A DNA stretch of 64,000 bases from Emydura subglobosa (Eukaryota > Chordata > Testudines > Chelidae). The stretch covers positions 16,061,974 through 16,125,973 of the forward strand of contig ML679989.1 in assembly GCA_007922225.1 (NCBI GenBank). The letters run 5' to 3'. A program made the translations under genes and the position numbers. The notes under the pieces were generated by a model. That model searched no databases, was not told the origin of the DNA, and saw only the letters and a list, made by a program, of their open reading frames with translations. This document shows, one piece after another, positions 48,546 through 60,454 of this stretch. Each line of letters starts with the position of its first letter. Position 1 is the first letter of the stretch.

Positions 48546-49344
48546 GGCAGAGGGTGGGAGGGGAACCGGCATAAATGATTCCCCCTCGTCCTTGGGTGCC
48601 CCCTTGCAGCTAGGAACTCCAGCACCAGGGGTACATCCCAATTCCCCTCTCGGAAGGGCTCCATGACAGGGTCTCTTGCCTCAGTAATGGACCAGTTTAT
48701 TATAAAAACATAGTGCAAATAATCCTTAATAAAAGTCCCAAAACATAGTCCACTTATCACGCGCACTCCCAGTCCCCAGGGAAATAGTCTTTAAAATCCC
48801 ACCCTATCTCGCTCACCAGCGTAGCACGTGCCACACTCTGGTGTCATCCACTATACCCAGGTTCTTCTGTCCTCTCCTGTCCTGCTAGGACTGCCTTCCA
48901 GCCAGAGTGAAGCTCCTCTCTTCCCAATAGGAACCCCTTTAGCCTCTCTGCTGGGAGATCATCCTCACCAGGGGAACAGCCATCACTCCCCAGTTCTGTT
49001 AACCTCTCACCTCGGACAGGCCAGCCAGCAAGGAACCCCTTCCACTGATGCCCTAGCTTCAGCCCTCCAGCTTCAATTCTCTGGCTTTGAAGTCAGCAGG
49101 AAAATCCCTGTGCTGTTCTACTGCCATCAGCCTTCTCCAATCCTGGCTGTCCAGGTTGGGGAGGTCAGCCGTAAACCCCTCTGCTCATCTTCAACCACCC
49201 TAGGACCCAGGAACCTCCTTCAAGGACCTCCTACTTCTCTGATTCTCCCTGAGCCATTATAGCCACCTCATCCTCTTAATCAGCCAAACTGGGAGTACCT
49301 GTTCTGGCACAGAGGCGCTGGACCTCCTTCCTTTAAAGGGTCCA
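48546..49344. other. Intergenic, nothing recognised
   Basis: A 144-codon plus frame (48,828-49,262) is Leu/Ser/Pro-rich and has no recognisable domain; I do not call it. Confidence 0.4.
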
Positions 49345-49462
49345 GCCACCCTGGGACAGGTATGGAGAGGGGAAGTGACTTGCCTGATGTCAGTGGCAGG
49401 CCCAGTATTAGCACCAAAATATCCTGACTCCCAGTCTAGTGCCATAGGTAATGTTTTATATT
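49345..49462 (+). repeat. MIR/L2 tail fragment
   Basis: ggaagtgacttgcctgatgt, cagtggcaggcccagtatta and cctgactcccagtctagtgc follow the usual SINE/L2 3' clause. Confidence 0.6.
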
Positions 49463-49614
49463 GTGTCACCGTAAGCTGGTCTGTTGCAGAGTTTCACGAC
49501 AAAGGCCTGCTCTGAACAATGAGGAACTTCCTGCTCCAAGAAACTATTCAGGCGAGGGGTGAAATTCTGGCCCCACTGAAGTCATTGTTAAAAATCCCAT
49601 TGTCTTTGGAGGAG

Positions 49615-49936
49615 CCAGGATTTCTTTGCAGAAGCGTCATAGGCTTCAAAAAAGGATTGGACACTTCAACTGATAGCACAAACACCCCCAGTTACATTTG
49701 ATGGGATGAAAAAAATGTTATAAGGGACATAACATATTTCAGGGAATGCACTAAGAATTAACTGAGAGGGGTAAGGAAGAAATTTCTCCTTGGAGCAGGT
49801 GACTTTTTAATTGTTCCCTGTGGGTTTTCTTTCCCCTTCATCAAAAATATCTGGTAGTGGCCACTGTCGGAGACAAGATAGTGAGCTAGATCACACTGGT
49901 GTGATGTGGGCTGGCAAATCCCATGTTCCTATGTAA
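49615..49936 (+). mobile_element. CR1 LINE 3' untranslated fragment
   Basis: It runs from ggcttcaaaaaaggattgga through tggccactgtcggagacaag and gctggcaaatcccatgttcc to tatgt. It is a 5'-truncated copy of the same subgroup as 14,885-15,181. Confidence 0.85.
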
Positions 49937-50102
49937 CAGGAGAGAGTGGATGGAGGTTGGTTTAAATGATATCTTTAAGTGCCTGCACAGAAAGGCAACA
50001 TTTAAAATGAATGCGTTTCATCAACAGAAATAAGATATTCAGGGGACTTTACAATTCGAAACAACAGGGCAGGAGCACATCATTCCGACTGTCTGTCTAG
50101 CC

Positions 50103-50200
50103 CAGTGGTCCTCAAACTTTTGTCCCAGCACTATTGCCAACATGAACTGATAGCTCATTATTAACACATTTAAATGCAACTCTTTGTAGTGGTTGGCCAA
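50103..50200. mobile_element. Possible hAT terminal fragment
   Basis: cagtggtcctcaaacttttg at 50,103 matches the hAT/Charlie-type terminus CAGTGGTTCTCAAACTTT. No opposite end was found nearby, so only one end is supported. Confidence 0.5.
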
Positions 50201-50311
50201 CGGACATGTCGAGAAATAAGGAACTCACGTTCCTAAGCAGCACGATTCACTTTTTCACATGAGATTTGGCCCCTATACAAAGGGGCGGTTGGACAGGTAG
50301 TTGTCTGTTCT

Positions 50312-50317
50312 TTTATT
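50312..50317 (-). terminator. TMEM268: Polyadenylation signal of TMEM268
   Basis: AATAAA on the reverse strand, about 190 bases beyond the TGA stop, in the context agacaataaaagaac. It is the first canonical signal downstream of the stop on that strand in the text I scanned. Confidence 0.55.
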
Positions 50318-50507
50318 GTCTCCGAATGGGATATTGCATATTTAACGAAAGTCATGTCCTCCACCTCATTACTGTTCTCTCATTGGTCAGAATAAATCCC
50401 TGATGCAGTTGTGTCTCTCTCCAGGACTTCCCTATGCCCTGGCTTCTTCCACTGACCATTGTATTTGAACAGTATTAATTGCAACAGCTGTTTCCAGGTC
50501 CCTCATG

Positions 50508-50687
50508 TCACCTGGCCTTGAACCAACCGCGTCCTATGTTGAGCACACTGGTCTCTAGGAACTGGCAAAGGCAGGGGATATTCGTGCGTTCCACGTGCCG
50601 TAACATGATGACCTGAGGGAGCTGACCACTGACCAAGAGTCTGACGTAATAGCCACTGAAGATCACCAACAGCTGCTGGGCCATCAC
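50508..50687 (-). CDS. TMEM268: TMEM268 coding exon 8 (residues 285-343 and stop)
   Basis: The acceptor catgcttgttccag precedes a phase-0 exon of 59 codons plus TGA. The segment IFSGYYVRLLVSGQLPQ is strongly conserved with the human C-terminal part (FGGYYIRLLVTSQLPQ as I recall), and the Cys-containing IPCLCQ matches IPCPCQ. It encodes the cytosolic C-terminal tail. The stop is followed by the 3' UTR. Confidence 0.93.
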   Translation of the reverse strand: MMAQQLLVIFSGYYVRLLVSGQLPQVIMLRHVERTNIPCLCQFLETSVLNIGRGWFKAR

Positions 50688-51725
50688 CTGGAACAAGCAT
50701 GAGATCAATGTCAGAGGCACTCCACACACCGGTACCTACAGAGGCCCCACAGTGCCCGTGGTGACAGAGTGATAGGTCAACTTCTATGGTGACAGAGTCT
50801 TGGGGCAATCATAGGAGTCAAAGATGAAAAAGATCTATTAGATATTGGTGTCTATTTCCCTGTTAAGGAGACATCTAGATCCCCCAATCAATGATGGATT
50901 AGATATTAAATGATATCTCTCCTTACTATTCCTGATCCAGCCCCAAACAGATGCTCCAACAACAGCGGACAGTGCAAAAGCCACCAAAGACATTTTTAGC
51001 TGTATTTCTTGCATGGAAATGGGATGAATATAAAGGTCTGTAAATACTGAAGAAAGTGCCAGAAAAACAAGGGGATCCTGCTGCATTCAGAAGGTTAAAT
51101 TTATCCGGGCCTGATTCTTGTTTATGTTTAGGCCCCTCTCTACACCACGCTGGCTATGTAAAGCGGCCTACGTTACACTCACTTTAAAGACCATTTACAT
51201 GGCCTTACTGCCAATGTGGAGCAGGCCCTCTGTCCTTAATAGCAATATCAGTGAGGTTACTAGATGGCTCAGAGGAACAGTAATACAGCACAGTGATGGT
51301 TAGGTCACTGCTTCAAATGCAGCTCAGGACAGCAAAGATAGAATGTCATTACCACCTCAGGGCTGTTTTGGGGCCAATCTGAAATGATTGAGTGTGTCAA
51401 CCCCCATGGAACAACCACCCCATTTGTTATCAGCTGACAGAGCCAGCTGAGGGGCCAAGGACTACGTGGGCCATGGAGACTGAACAACTCCATCCTGCGA
51501 GGGGGTCAGGGCTGAGCCAAGTTGGCAGCAGGGGAGTGGAGGCCAGCTGGCTCCACCACAGCTCTTGTAGCTGTTCTGTAGATAGCGAGAGGGCTTGAGT
51601 CTCCAGGGCTGTCACCAGCACTAAATTCACTTCATAGCTCTCTATATAAACATGTACAATAAATCAAACCCATCCCCTTGCTGAGTCAGAGAGAGAAAAC
51701 ATTTGCTGCTTAGCCTCCACGTTAC
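50688..51725 (-). other. TMEM268: TMEM268 intron 7
   Basis: It contains a weak fold-back copy at about 51,108-51,240 (gggcctgattcttgtttatg) and no further exon-like sequence. Confidence 0.6.
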
Positions 51726-51911
51726 CTCCGGAGCTCCCTCAGGAATGAGATGGAGCAGTTCGCTGCATGCCACGGTTCCTTTCTTTAAACTCTTGCCGCT
51801 GGGTAGAAGAGGTGACCCTTCAGATGAACTGGCCTCTCCTCTTCCCTGATCCGACTGGATCACCGTCTCCATAGTGACGCAGAATTGGTCCAGATTGTGC
51901 CTCAGGGCTGA
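51726..51911 (-). CDS. TMEM268: TMEM268 coding exon 7 (residues 223-284)
   Basis: The acceptor ccttgtctttttcag and donor GAG|GTAACG bound 62 codons in phase 0. It contains LDQFCVTMETVIQSDQ (human has LSQLCVVMETG) and a Ser/Gly-rich linker with SPLLPSGKS (human PLLPG). It is the least conserved part of the protein, as expected for a linker between the conserved C-terminal block and the core. Confidence 0.92.
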
Positions 51912-53641
51912 CTGAAAAAGACAAGGAGCGCTCTTGGGATCTCCAAAGGTGGGTAGCATTGTCCCTCTGCCTTTTCCCTCCTTCGCTCTGAGTTGCAGTC
52001 AAGGTACGGTGCTGCACAGTTATCAACAGGTATCCACCCAGGAAAGAAGGGCATGAAAAAGATACAGGCTTGGAAAGACCTGATTTTTATCAGTGAATGT
52101 CGGTAACATCGATTTCACGACACACACACACACACAAACCAATGAAAAAATATTTCCATCGATAGTCATTGAAATTTACTGATGCTGCTGCTTGAGAACT
52201 ACTGTTTGATTTAGGGAGATTTAATTTCTATGTTTTGACATGCGATGTTGACACTTTACGTTTTAACAGTTATCAAGCTTTAACTCTTCGTATCTCAGGG
52301 CCTACCGTACTTAAATAATGATTGTCTGACTCCACCCTACTCCGTTATCTGACACTCCGCCCCCATAATTTCCTGAAAATGTGAAAATTTAAATCAATAG
52401 AAATTTAAAAAATGCTTAAAATAAACATCCATATTATCCATCAAAATTATTTTTAAAAAAAACAACAAATTCTGCCAAGCCTAAAAATATGTTAGAGCCA
52501 CCCGCACCACTTTGATCTAGGACCTGCATTTCAACACATAGTGCATATTATGTCTAATGCGTGCTGTGTGTTTAGCACAGAATTTCACCTCCCGGCAGAA
52601 AGGACTAGGTCTGTGTTTTGTATGGCACCCAGCACATTGCCAGGACAACAGGTCAGATTGTGAACTTCTCACTTACATTGGTCAGCAGTGTCTCACATGA
52701 GTAAACCCAGTCATTTCAGCTGTGTTTCTCATGTGAGTAACTCCTCGCCCTCAAGATATTTACAATCTAACCCTAAGAAAATAATAAGTAATAATGCTTT
52801 TGTTTGAAACCCGTGATGACTGTTAGGTTGTTCAATTTGCTTGTTGCATTCTCACCCATTGCTGAATCCATCTTTACACTTCTGCAGAGGGATTTCTTCA
52901 GATTTCAGAGGATTACCGGAGTGGGGATTTGAAACGCACGTCAGGACTTGGGGTCACAGCCAGTAATGACACTACAGCGTGGAATTTACATATGCATACA
53001 CATCCCAGAGGAAAAGAGACACTAACTGCAGCACTTTTTGAAGGCACTCGGGATCAGATTATATACCCTTAGTCAAGTGGAGTAGTCTCTTACTCCTAGA
53101 GCTGTCCCACTGATTTCAGTAGCATGGCTCAAGAAGTTAGGTACTAGTCAATGTGTGTAAAAGAGTATCAAAATCTGACCTTAATTCTTGATCATTTTCT
53201 TTCATTACATTTTCATGTTTAATTATCAAGTGACAGAGCTTTAGAAATGTGTGCACCCAAATGCACCTGTGAACTTGCACCATGCATTTCTAAAACTCCG
53301 GCCCTAGATGAAGAAATTTACAACAGGGGCCAGATCCCTAAGAAATTCAAACAGGTGATCCTTTTTATTTTCATTAGATTCACTTTCAGATCAACACACG
53401 GAGCTTGATTCACCAGTACATGCTTGCTTCTTTGTGCTGTTCCAGTGATGCAAAGCAGACAGAGACCCCGCTCAGCTGGCTGGGTAAGCCATGTTTCTGG
53501 CTGTTTTCTATTACTAGAGTGGGGTAAGGCAATTAGAGTATCCCTGTGAACCTGGCTCATGCACTATACCCATCATTTTTTTCCAAATCCTAGAGCTCGT
53601 ATGCAGTACGGTCAGCTCAGATTGTTCCAAAAATCATTTAC
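51912..53641 (-). other. TMEM268: TMEM268 intron 6 with fold-back element and (CA)8
   Basis: There is a (CA)8 run at 52,121-52,136. At about 53,045-53,183 gggatcagattatataccct and gtatcaaaatctgacc form a hairpin-type repeat. Otherwise the intron is AT-rich and unrecognised. Confidence 0.6.
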
Positions 53642-53722
53642 CTCCTGGTTTCTCTTCAGTTCTGTAATATAGTCTGATAAGGATTGAAGACACTGCTCCA
53701 GGTTGAAATGGACAAACCAAAG
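53642..53722 (-). CDS. TMEM268: TMEM268 coding exon 6 (residues 196-222)
   Basis: The acceptor accattctcag and donor GAG|GTAAAT bound 27 codons: LWFVHFNLEQCLQSLSDYI and a short charged tail. Human has LWFVYFDLENCVQFLSDHV at the same position. No ATG-initiated frame covers it, so it is visible only as a splice-bounded exon. Confidence 0.92.
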
Positions 53723-55570
53723 CTGAGAATGGTGAGGAATGTTAAGGAAGGAGTATTTAAAGGACAGACATCAGTACAATTCCTTAATGCTTCATCTTTT
53801 GAGCTATCTAGAGCCCCTGCCAGTTTGGGGGCTTCAGAGACAAGACCCAGCTCCCCAGGCAAAGATTGGGACTGCCAGTGGGACTGCCTATCTGCTTGTG
53901 TTGGAGGGACATACCTAACTGGTCTGGCATGCTGCGGTGACCAACGTCTGGCCCCGAAAACCTGCGCCAGGCTGGCCCCTGTGCAGCTCAGTCTGAGGGG
54001 CCAAGTGATCAGGGAAGGAGAGCTAGAGGGGAAGGAGGCTGGTTGTTGCTCTCACAGCTGCAGGAGAGGCAGCCATTTTAGCAGACTAGTCAGGGGCTGG
54101 AGGCCAAACCAGAACCCCCTCCACCCAACAATGGTGAGTCTGAGCCCTAAGAAGCTGCATCCATGGGGGCTGAAAAAACAGTAGTGCCCGTAGGCCTCCC
54201 CTGCTGCACCGGGAGCCAGAGGTTGGCCAGGGCTCAATACTGTCCAGGATGCCATCCAGTTGGACATGAGAGAGGTTGGCTGCACAGACAGGGAGGGATA
54301 CCAGCCCGACAACCTGAGCTCCAGTCCCATCGCCCTGGTCAGGCCTGTGGGGTGATTATGGTGGATGTATATCTTGTATGTGCGGTTTAGTTGTTCTCAG
54401 AGTGGCTGGGGCCTTTGCTTAGTTATTTTCCTTGAACCCTTCACATGTTTCCCTCCCCTTCTTTTAAATGACCTCTATCCGGTCCAGGGAATGAACTGTG
54501 GCTTATTTTTATGTGGTCTTCGATTTACTGTATTTGTGACCTAATAACCTAGAGGTCAGGAAGCTAATGGTTTTGTGTGCCCAGTCATTAGATGGAGGCA
54601 CCAGTTACTAGGAAACCAAGACTCATTGGTCCTTGAGCGTGGTGGCCATGGAGGACAGAAGAATGAGGGGCTCCACCAATTTTGGGGATTGGGGGGTATA
54701 CATCTACAACCTTGCTTTGCATAATCAAGGGCAATATGAGCAATATGAAAGCTGAGAAAAGATATAGTCAAACACTGGAGTAAGACGGATAAAAATATAC
54801 ATCCTTGTGCCTAGCTCTGCTCTCTGACCTGCCCAACACATGTGCACAGATCCAGGAGCCTATTCCATTAGCCATCCTGATTAGTTAGAGGTGTATCCAG
54901 GTTTGTTCTCAAGTGTCTAATCCTCACCTTCAAGACTTTGCATCACTTCCCCCTCCTTGCATCTCTCCTAATTTCTTCCTACTCCCCTCTCAGCTCTTGT
55001 GCTCCAGCTCTAGTTTTCCTCTCCAGTTCTCATGACTGTGCCTTCCCCCATGCGACCTCTGTCTCTGTTTTCTTGTCCCCTTCATCCACCCCCTCCTTCA
55101 ACCCACTTCTTCCAAGCTCTTGTGCAATAATCCACACAAGTTCTCTTTAAAAAGTAGGGAAAGAGATCCACTTTCATCTGGTCCTCTGGGCCTAAATTTT
55201 TAAAAATGCCGACTGATTTGGTGTCCGTCCATTTTGAGGACCCCAATTTGAGACACCTTAAAGAAGCCCAATTTTCGGAAAGTGCTGAGCACTCATCCTC
55301 TTAAAATCAGGGCTCTTTTAAGGTGTCTAAAGTAGTGCACGCAGACTCAGTAGACACTTGTGAAAATGGCATATTATGTGCCTTAATGAGTGTGTCTTCA
55401 CAACATAGAACAGGGACAGGGACAGGGACTGGAGACATTATTGTCAGTGGATCAGGCCTCAAATCTGAAAAAACTCTGGAGGGCCTCTTTAATGAGAAGA
55501 TTGATGGTACATACCTCCATATCTGCAGCCCCCAGAGATAAGGGGAAACTATCTCATACAGAAAGGATAC
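53723..55570 (-). other. TMEM268: TMEM268 intron 5
   Basis: A GC-richer stretch at 53.9-54.4 kb has short chance frames. A fold-back element with aatttgagacaccttaaaga / ctcttttaaggtgtctaaag arms lies at 55,190-55,370. A gggaca short tandem lies at about 55,410-55,430. Confidence 0.6.
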
Positions 55571-55681
55571 CTGAAGAATGTTCTGGTGCCTTTCCATAGC
55601 ATCGACCACCCCCAGAAGTAAGTTGCGCTTCATGAAGACTTCATTGACAACTGCCAGCCTCACATCAGTATTCACATGTAT
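55571..55681 (-). CDS. TMEM268: TMEM268 coding exon 5 (residues 159-195)
   Basis: The acceptor tcactgttatttaacag and donor CAG|GTATCC bound 37 codons in phase 0. NTDVRLAVVNEVFMKRNLLL and LGVVDAMERHQNILQ align with the human [20 protein letters not shown] and LGVTD segments. It follows the second membrane segment and faces the cytosol by the likely topology. Confidence 0.93.
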
Positions 55682-56375
55682 CTGTTAAATAACAGTGAAG
55701 ACCTTAGCGGGTCCCACAGTGACTTTCCAGGCCAGCCTGCAACCATGAATTTTGAAGAGTCAGTGACTCTGATAGTCCCTAAGTCCCTGAAAACAAAGCA
55801 ACTAGAGAAACTATCCATTTCAGCTGGTCTTTTCTGGAGTGCTCGGCTCTGGCCTAACTCTGCTCCCGTTGAAGCAGATTTACCTACCAAACCAGGTCCA
55901 CTCAACCGGAGTTCTTGCTACAAAACGTGATATACGCACAGACGTTGGAGAGGGAAATGACTTGTAAGATCATTGTGCGCACACCTTTCCCCGTTCAGGA
56001 TTGTCTCAGACAGTCCTGTATATCTTCCAGTCCAGGCTTCAATATCTCAAACACTGGAGCTTCCACGACTTTCTTTGGAAGATTAAATCTATAGCTCTCA
56101 TCATTAGATGCTTGATCTGAAGTCCATCATAGTCACTGTCAAGAATCTCATTGACTTCACTGGGCTAGGACTTATTTTTTCTGATATGCTACCTAACTTT
56201 ACCTTTGCACCCCATTGCTTCTTCTAATTATACTGTGCCCATTCTAAAATATTTTATCCCTCCTTGGCAATTATGCGCTTTAAATATTTCTAGACAATTA
56301 CCTTGTTCCCTAACTGTTTGCTGGGAAAGAAATACCTTTGTTACATAGGTGAACACATGAATAATTTCTTCTTAC
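55682..56375 (-). other. TMEM268: TMEM268 intron 4
   Basis: Nothing recognised besides ordinary intron sequence. Confidence 0.6.
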
Positions 56376-56525
56376 CTTCCTTTGATGTTGGTCAATAATC
56401 AATATAACAACTATAGTGATTACTACGGCAGCCAATGTCACCAGAATGCTGACTTCCCAGTGACATCCAAAGGAATACAGCTGCATGGTGGAATAAATAT
56501 TTGCCCAGAGAGAGATGTAGAAAAT
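56376..56525 (-). CDS. TMEM268: TMEM268 coding exon 4 (residues 109-158, membrane segments)
   Basis: The acceptor ctctggatcttttcag and donor AAG|GTAAGA bound 50 codons in phase 0. It encodes the end of membrane segment 1 and the hallmark loop WANIYSTMQLYSFGCHW (human WANIYSTSQMFALGNHW). It then encodes membrane segment 2 (VSILVTLAAVVITIVVILII) and the basic stop-transfer DQHQRK (human ERHQKK). This is the most diagnostic exon for the identification. Confidence 0.96.
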
Positions 56526-57823
56526 CTGAAAAGATCCAGAGATATTCAGAAAACAATACTCACAAAAAAAAAAAAAAACCACAGAAGTCAAGAGAACAAG
56601 AAAATTCCCTTCTCACAGGTCCCTTCTCATAAATTAGCTAAACCACCGGGGATTTTCTGGGGGTAAATGGACAAAAGGTCTTTCTAATAAGAATCAGGGG
56701 GGCAAGAGGTCTAGAAAGAGAGCCAGGATTAAATGAGCTCCTGGGTTATAATAAAGAAGAAGTGATCATTGAAGATAGCAAATGAGTTCTTGATGGTGTT
56801 TCACACTTAGGATTTCAATCAAGTTCTTCCTTTTAATAAGAAATGCATTCACCGAGGTGTATTGATAATACTTAATATAGTCACTGTGTTTATAAAGCGC
56901 CCACCCCAAAGCATGAAGAGTACTGCCAAAACAATTAAAATGCAATAACACACAAACGATATGCAGCGACACCTGCTTTAAGGGACTAATCTAGGGACTA
57001 ACGAAGGTGGGGCAGTCATATTCATTTGGGAATACCTTGGCGTGGTATTTTAAGGCAGGACATTGAGTGATGGGCTGTATAAATAGATTAGAGATGGACT
57101 GAAGTAGGTATGATACAGTGTGACACAATGTGATATGAGATGGATAGTTTAGCTAGGTTAGATCAATAATACCAAACAGAAAAATAGTAAAAATCCAAAA
57201 CTGCAGCATTAGCGAAAATAGAAGAACCTATTACACAATGGCTGACAATAAAAAATACCTCTAAAAAAGGAGGTAGACACAAGGGCCACTTCACCCCCAC
57301 TCTGTTCACGAAAAGGGGCCTTAAAGTTGGTGCAAATATAATTTGCTCCCATTTTAAGACTCCTTGGTGTGAAGACCTCAGGGTAAATGAGAATGAAGTC
57401 CAGAGTGTTTTCAGATGATTTTTGAAAGGTGGGAACTTCAGGATGGGCTGAGGCAGATACTTCCAGGTAAGTGAGGTCCACCCCAGGTTAAAACCAACAC
57501 AGCACAAGCTTTGCTATCTGACAGCCTCTGGTGGGACTCCTGAAAAGTGGCAGTGTGTATACCTGCCTCATTATACAGCAAACTGTGCAGGATGGGATTT
57601 TCAATGGCACCTAAGGGAGTTAGGTGCTCAGCTCCCATTCAAAGTCAATAGGGGTTGGACACTTAACTCCCATATGTGCCTTTGAAAACTCAATCCCTTC
57701 TCCAAACTCCCATTGAAATGGCACCAAACTCCCTTAGGCTCCTGTGAAAATCCCAGGGGCAACTTTCATTGTACATCAATAATGGCACATACCATTGCGG
57801 ACAATGAGAGGCCTGATCCTTAC
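56526..57823 (-). other. TMEM268: TMEM268 intron 3
   Basis: It holds the MITE at 57,593-57,755 and an A-rich tract near the exon 4 acceptor (about 56,564-56,578). No other exon is seen. Confidence 0.6.
57593..57755. mobile_element. Fold-back MITE (tgggattttcaa family)
   Basis: Left end tgggattttcaatggcacct, then aagggagtta; right end, read in reverse, tgggattttcacaggagcct, then aagggagttt. About 25 of 30 terminal bases pair. It lies inside TMEM268 intron 3. Confidence 0.85.
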
Positions 57824-57928
57824 CACAGCAATGGCTATCCCAAAAGCTCTGGAGTTGTAGAACATGTATCGTCTTACTTCAGGTTCCAGAATGGCATTTT
57901 GAATTAAACTCCACTGATCCATTGTCAT
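57824..57928 (-). CDS. TMEM268: TMEM268 coding exon 3 (residues 74-108)
   Basis: The acceptor ttttcgttcctgaacag and donor GTG|GTAAGG bound 35 codons in phase 0. It contains ILEPEVRRYMFYNSRAFGIA (human [20 protein letters not shown]), leading into the first membrane segment. A minus open frame of 62 codons covers it, read through into both introns. Confidence 0.95.
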
Positions 57929-59501
57929 CTGTTCAGGAACGAAAAACAAACAAACACCACTCACTTTTTCATGCAGCTCTCCAAGAACAGTCTGCAGGAG
58001 AGCTCAATGGCAATACCAAGAGCCAGGCTAGCTTTTCAAGTTATTAGACTCAAGAGGATTGGCCTGGGTCCCAGACTCTGCCTCTAAACAAAGGACATTG
58101 GCCCAAATTCAGATCTCATTTATACTGGTGTGACTGAGATAAAAATCTGGCCTAGAAACCTATTTGTGCCTCAGTTTCCCCAGTTGTAAAAACCTTTCTA
58201 AAGGGCTTTGAGATCCTCAGTTGAAAGATGCTTTCTGTATAACTAAGGTTTTGTCTACCTGCAGAGTTGTACCGGTTGCAGAAATTTAACTGATGGGATT
58301 TAAACCAATTTAGTTAAACCAGTGCAAAAGGCTGCATGAACATTCTAATATTGGTTTAAACCAAACTCCTTCCGGTATAGCTGAAGTCAGTAAGGAAAAG
58401 GTTTTAACTAAACTGAAATAAGCCCCTCTTAAACCGAAATAAGAGAATCCACACAAGGGTTTGCACCCATTTAACTAAAGTGTGTGTGTGAACAAAGACT
58501 AAGTGCTAAGTAGTAGTAAATTATGTATTGCTCTGCGCATGCAGTCAGCACAGCTTGCCCTGGAAGCGGTGAAAATCTGTGTGGCAGACTCACTGTATTG
58601 ATATGAAACTGCAAAGAACCCATCCTGGGAGTTCATGTCAGCCCAAGATCATATTTACAGCTGCAGGAGAGTTCACAAGCCAGTCCAACCCCATGCACAA
58701 GCAACAATGCTGTGTCCCTCACAGAGCAGATACCTCCAATGCCGCTTTCTGTCTTTAGCAAATGAAGGGTTTGTCTAAATGGTCAGTGACCATTGGCAAA
58801 CGCATTACTCAAGTCTGTCTCTCCACTAGCAACAGGCCCCATCTTCCTCCCATTTGAGCCAGTGGAATTTTGACCATTGAATTCAGTGGGAACAAGACCA
58901 GGTCTTCTAGTGCTGAGATCAGGTCTTTTAGTGCCGAGATCTGGTCCTTTAGTGACACAGACTATGGGCGGCAGGACTTGTTTACATGCATCGGTTTAAA
59001 AGCACACCAGTTCAGCTGCCTCAGCTCCGCATGTAAACAAGCCCCGAGTTACACAGAGCACTTGTCACCAGAGGATCTCAAAGCACTATCATTGTGATAT
59101 CACTTTCTCAGACTCAGCTCTCTGGGCAGAAATTGTTACACATCCCACCTCACTGAAGTCAACAGGTTGTGACGATGGGGCTAAGCCAACATGTCTGCAG
59201 GGTAGTGATGCGGATGAAGTGCACAGTTAGAAGACTGGAGGGTGGGCTGCAATATCTGAATATCCTCGACAATGCAGCAGTTAGATGACTGAATAATTTA
59301 GGTATCGACTTGTGATGCGCACGAAAGAAGATTGAAGTGAGTGGGTTGGCATAGGTGTAAATGATAGCCCTCCTCCTACAGTCCTATATTCCTGTGTGAC
59401 AGATATGAATTAGACCCTGATTTCCTGCTACAGGTGCAAGTGACATCGCCATAAAAATACCCATCACCCCCGTATGCCATCATTCCCAGAGAGACGCTAA
59501 C
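57929..59501 (-). other. TMEM268: TMEM268 intron 2
   Basis: It contains a short fold-back piece at about 58,098-58,155 (ggcccaaattcagatctcat / gactgagataaaaatctggc) and the MITE-like element at 58,245-58,500. Confidence 0.6.
58245..58500. mobile_element. MITE-like element (aaaccagtg family)
   Basis: aaggttttgtctacctgcag at the left is followed by repeated ttaaaccaatttagttaaac, ttggtttaaaccaaactcct and cttaaaccgaaataagagaa inverted modules. It reads like a taaaccagt-type sauropsid MITE; the ends are imperfect. Confidence 0.6.
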
Positions 59502-59611
59502 CTGAATTCCCAAGGTCTTCAGTTTCTCGGCGCAAAGCTCCATATCAAAGGAAGTGGAAGAGCAAGTATTGCTAGCGGTGAGCGCCATAAGCACTTGGCC
59601 ATTGTGAAGCT
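59502..59611 (-). CDS. TMEM268: TMEM268 coding exon 2 (residues 37-73)
   Basis: The acceptor tgattcttttcgcag and donor CAG|GTTAGC bound 110 bases, taking up the single base left by exon 1 (G + AG = Glu). It encodes ELHNGQVLMALTASNTCSST, then SFDMELCAEKLKTLGIQ; human has ELHNGQVLTVL ... SFDLGAAEEQLQTWGIQ. The donor GTTAGC is slightly unusual but keeps the frame. Confidence 0.94.
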
Positions 59612-59996
59612 CTGCGAAAAGAATCAGAGAAGACTGGGTGTGACCATCAAACTGGTCCGTGGTGCCTTTTCCTCATGAGAACTGAAGTGGGCTTGGCAAA
59701 GTGAGGAAATGGCAGACAACGGATTGCACTGAGATGCTCTCAGCATGTGAGGGACTCCGAACTCTTCCTCGAGCGTTCCTAATAAAATCACAGCACGAAG
59801 AGCTGCACAGCATTCCGGCTATAAAGGCGGGACCCAGGGCTGAAAGGTGAGGAGACCAAATCCTACACGTGCCCAAAGAGCAAGTGATCTGACCTGGGAA
59901 GGGATCATGTGCCAGTCCAGTGACCCACGGGTGAAAAGACAATGGGTTCAACTCACTCAGAGCAGCCGTGAAGATCTGTGACAAATGGCTTTGAGA

Positions 59997-60080
59997 CCCA
60001 GCTCCTTGAAAGTATTTAGGTGCCTAACTCTCATTGATTTCAATGCGAGTTAGGTACCTAAATACCTTTGAGAAACTGGG
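59997..60080. repeat. Fold-back MITE, nearly perfect hairpin
   Basis: The arms cccagctccttgaaagtatt + taggtgcctaactctcattg and, read in reverse, cccagtttctcaaaggtatt + taggtacctaactcgcattg pair over about 40 bases with few changes. The centre is cattgatttcaatg. It is related to the 25,741 copy. Confidence 0.9.
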
Positions 60081-60454
60081 ATTAAGTCAAAAATGGCTCT
60101 GAATCCACTCCCTCAATCCCGGCCCAGCCAAGGAAAGTGTGGGACTGATCTGAGTGACACTGGCGATGGGTCTCTCCTAGAGACTGCCTTGGCTGAGGAT
60201 AAGTAGAGCAACGCAGTCGGCCCCAGCCCCTCCTACCCAAGGCACAGCGCTCCCCATCCTCTGCACCAGCTCTATGCCATCCCAGGATTCCCTGTGTTGG
60301 GTAACAGGAAAGAGCTAAATTCCTTCTCACACAAAGGTGGGGCCCATCCAGATTAAAATCTGAGGAGTAGGTGTATTTCAAAGCCTGTGGTGTATCTGAA
60401 TGAAGCAATAGTCTATGTGTTTGCTGAGATGAATGAATCATCAGAAGCTGATCA

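Noticed and set aside
48828..49262. 144-codon plus frame
   Set aside because: Leu/Ser/Pro-rich with no domain, no start context and no exon signals.
1..50000. TNFSF15, the neighbour expected beyond TMEM268 in human
   Set aside because: I looked for a TNF-homology exon on the plus strand and saw none; no open frame has the expected TNF-fold phrases. It is probably further left, outside the window.
53930..54390. GC-rich frames in TMEM268 intron 5 as an alternative exon
   Set aside because: No splice-bounded phase-compatible segment and no match to the TMEM268 family; exons 5 and 6 join directly in frame.
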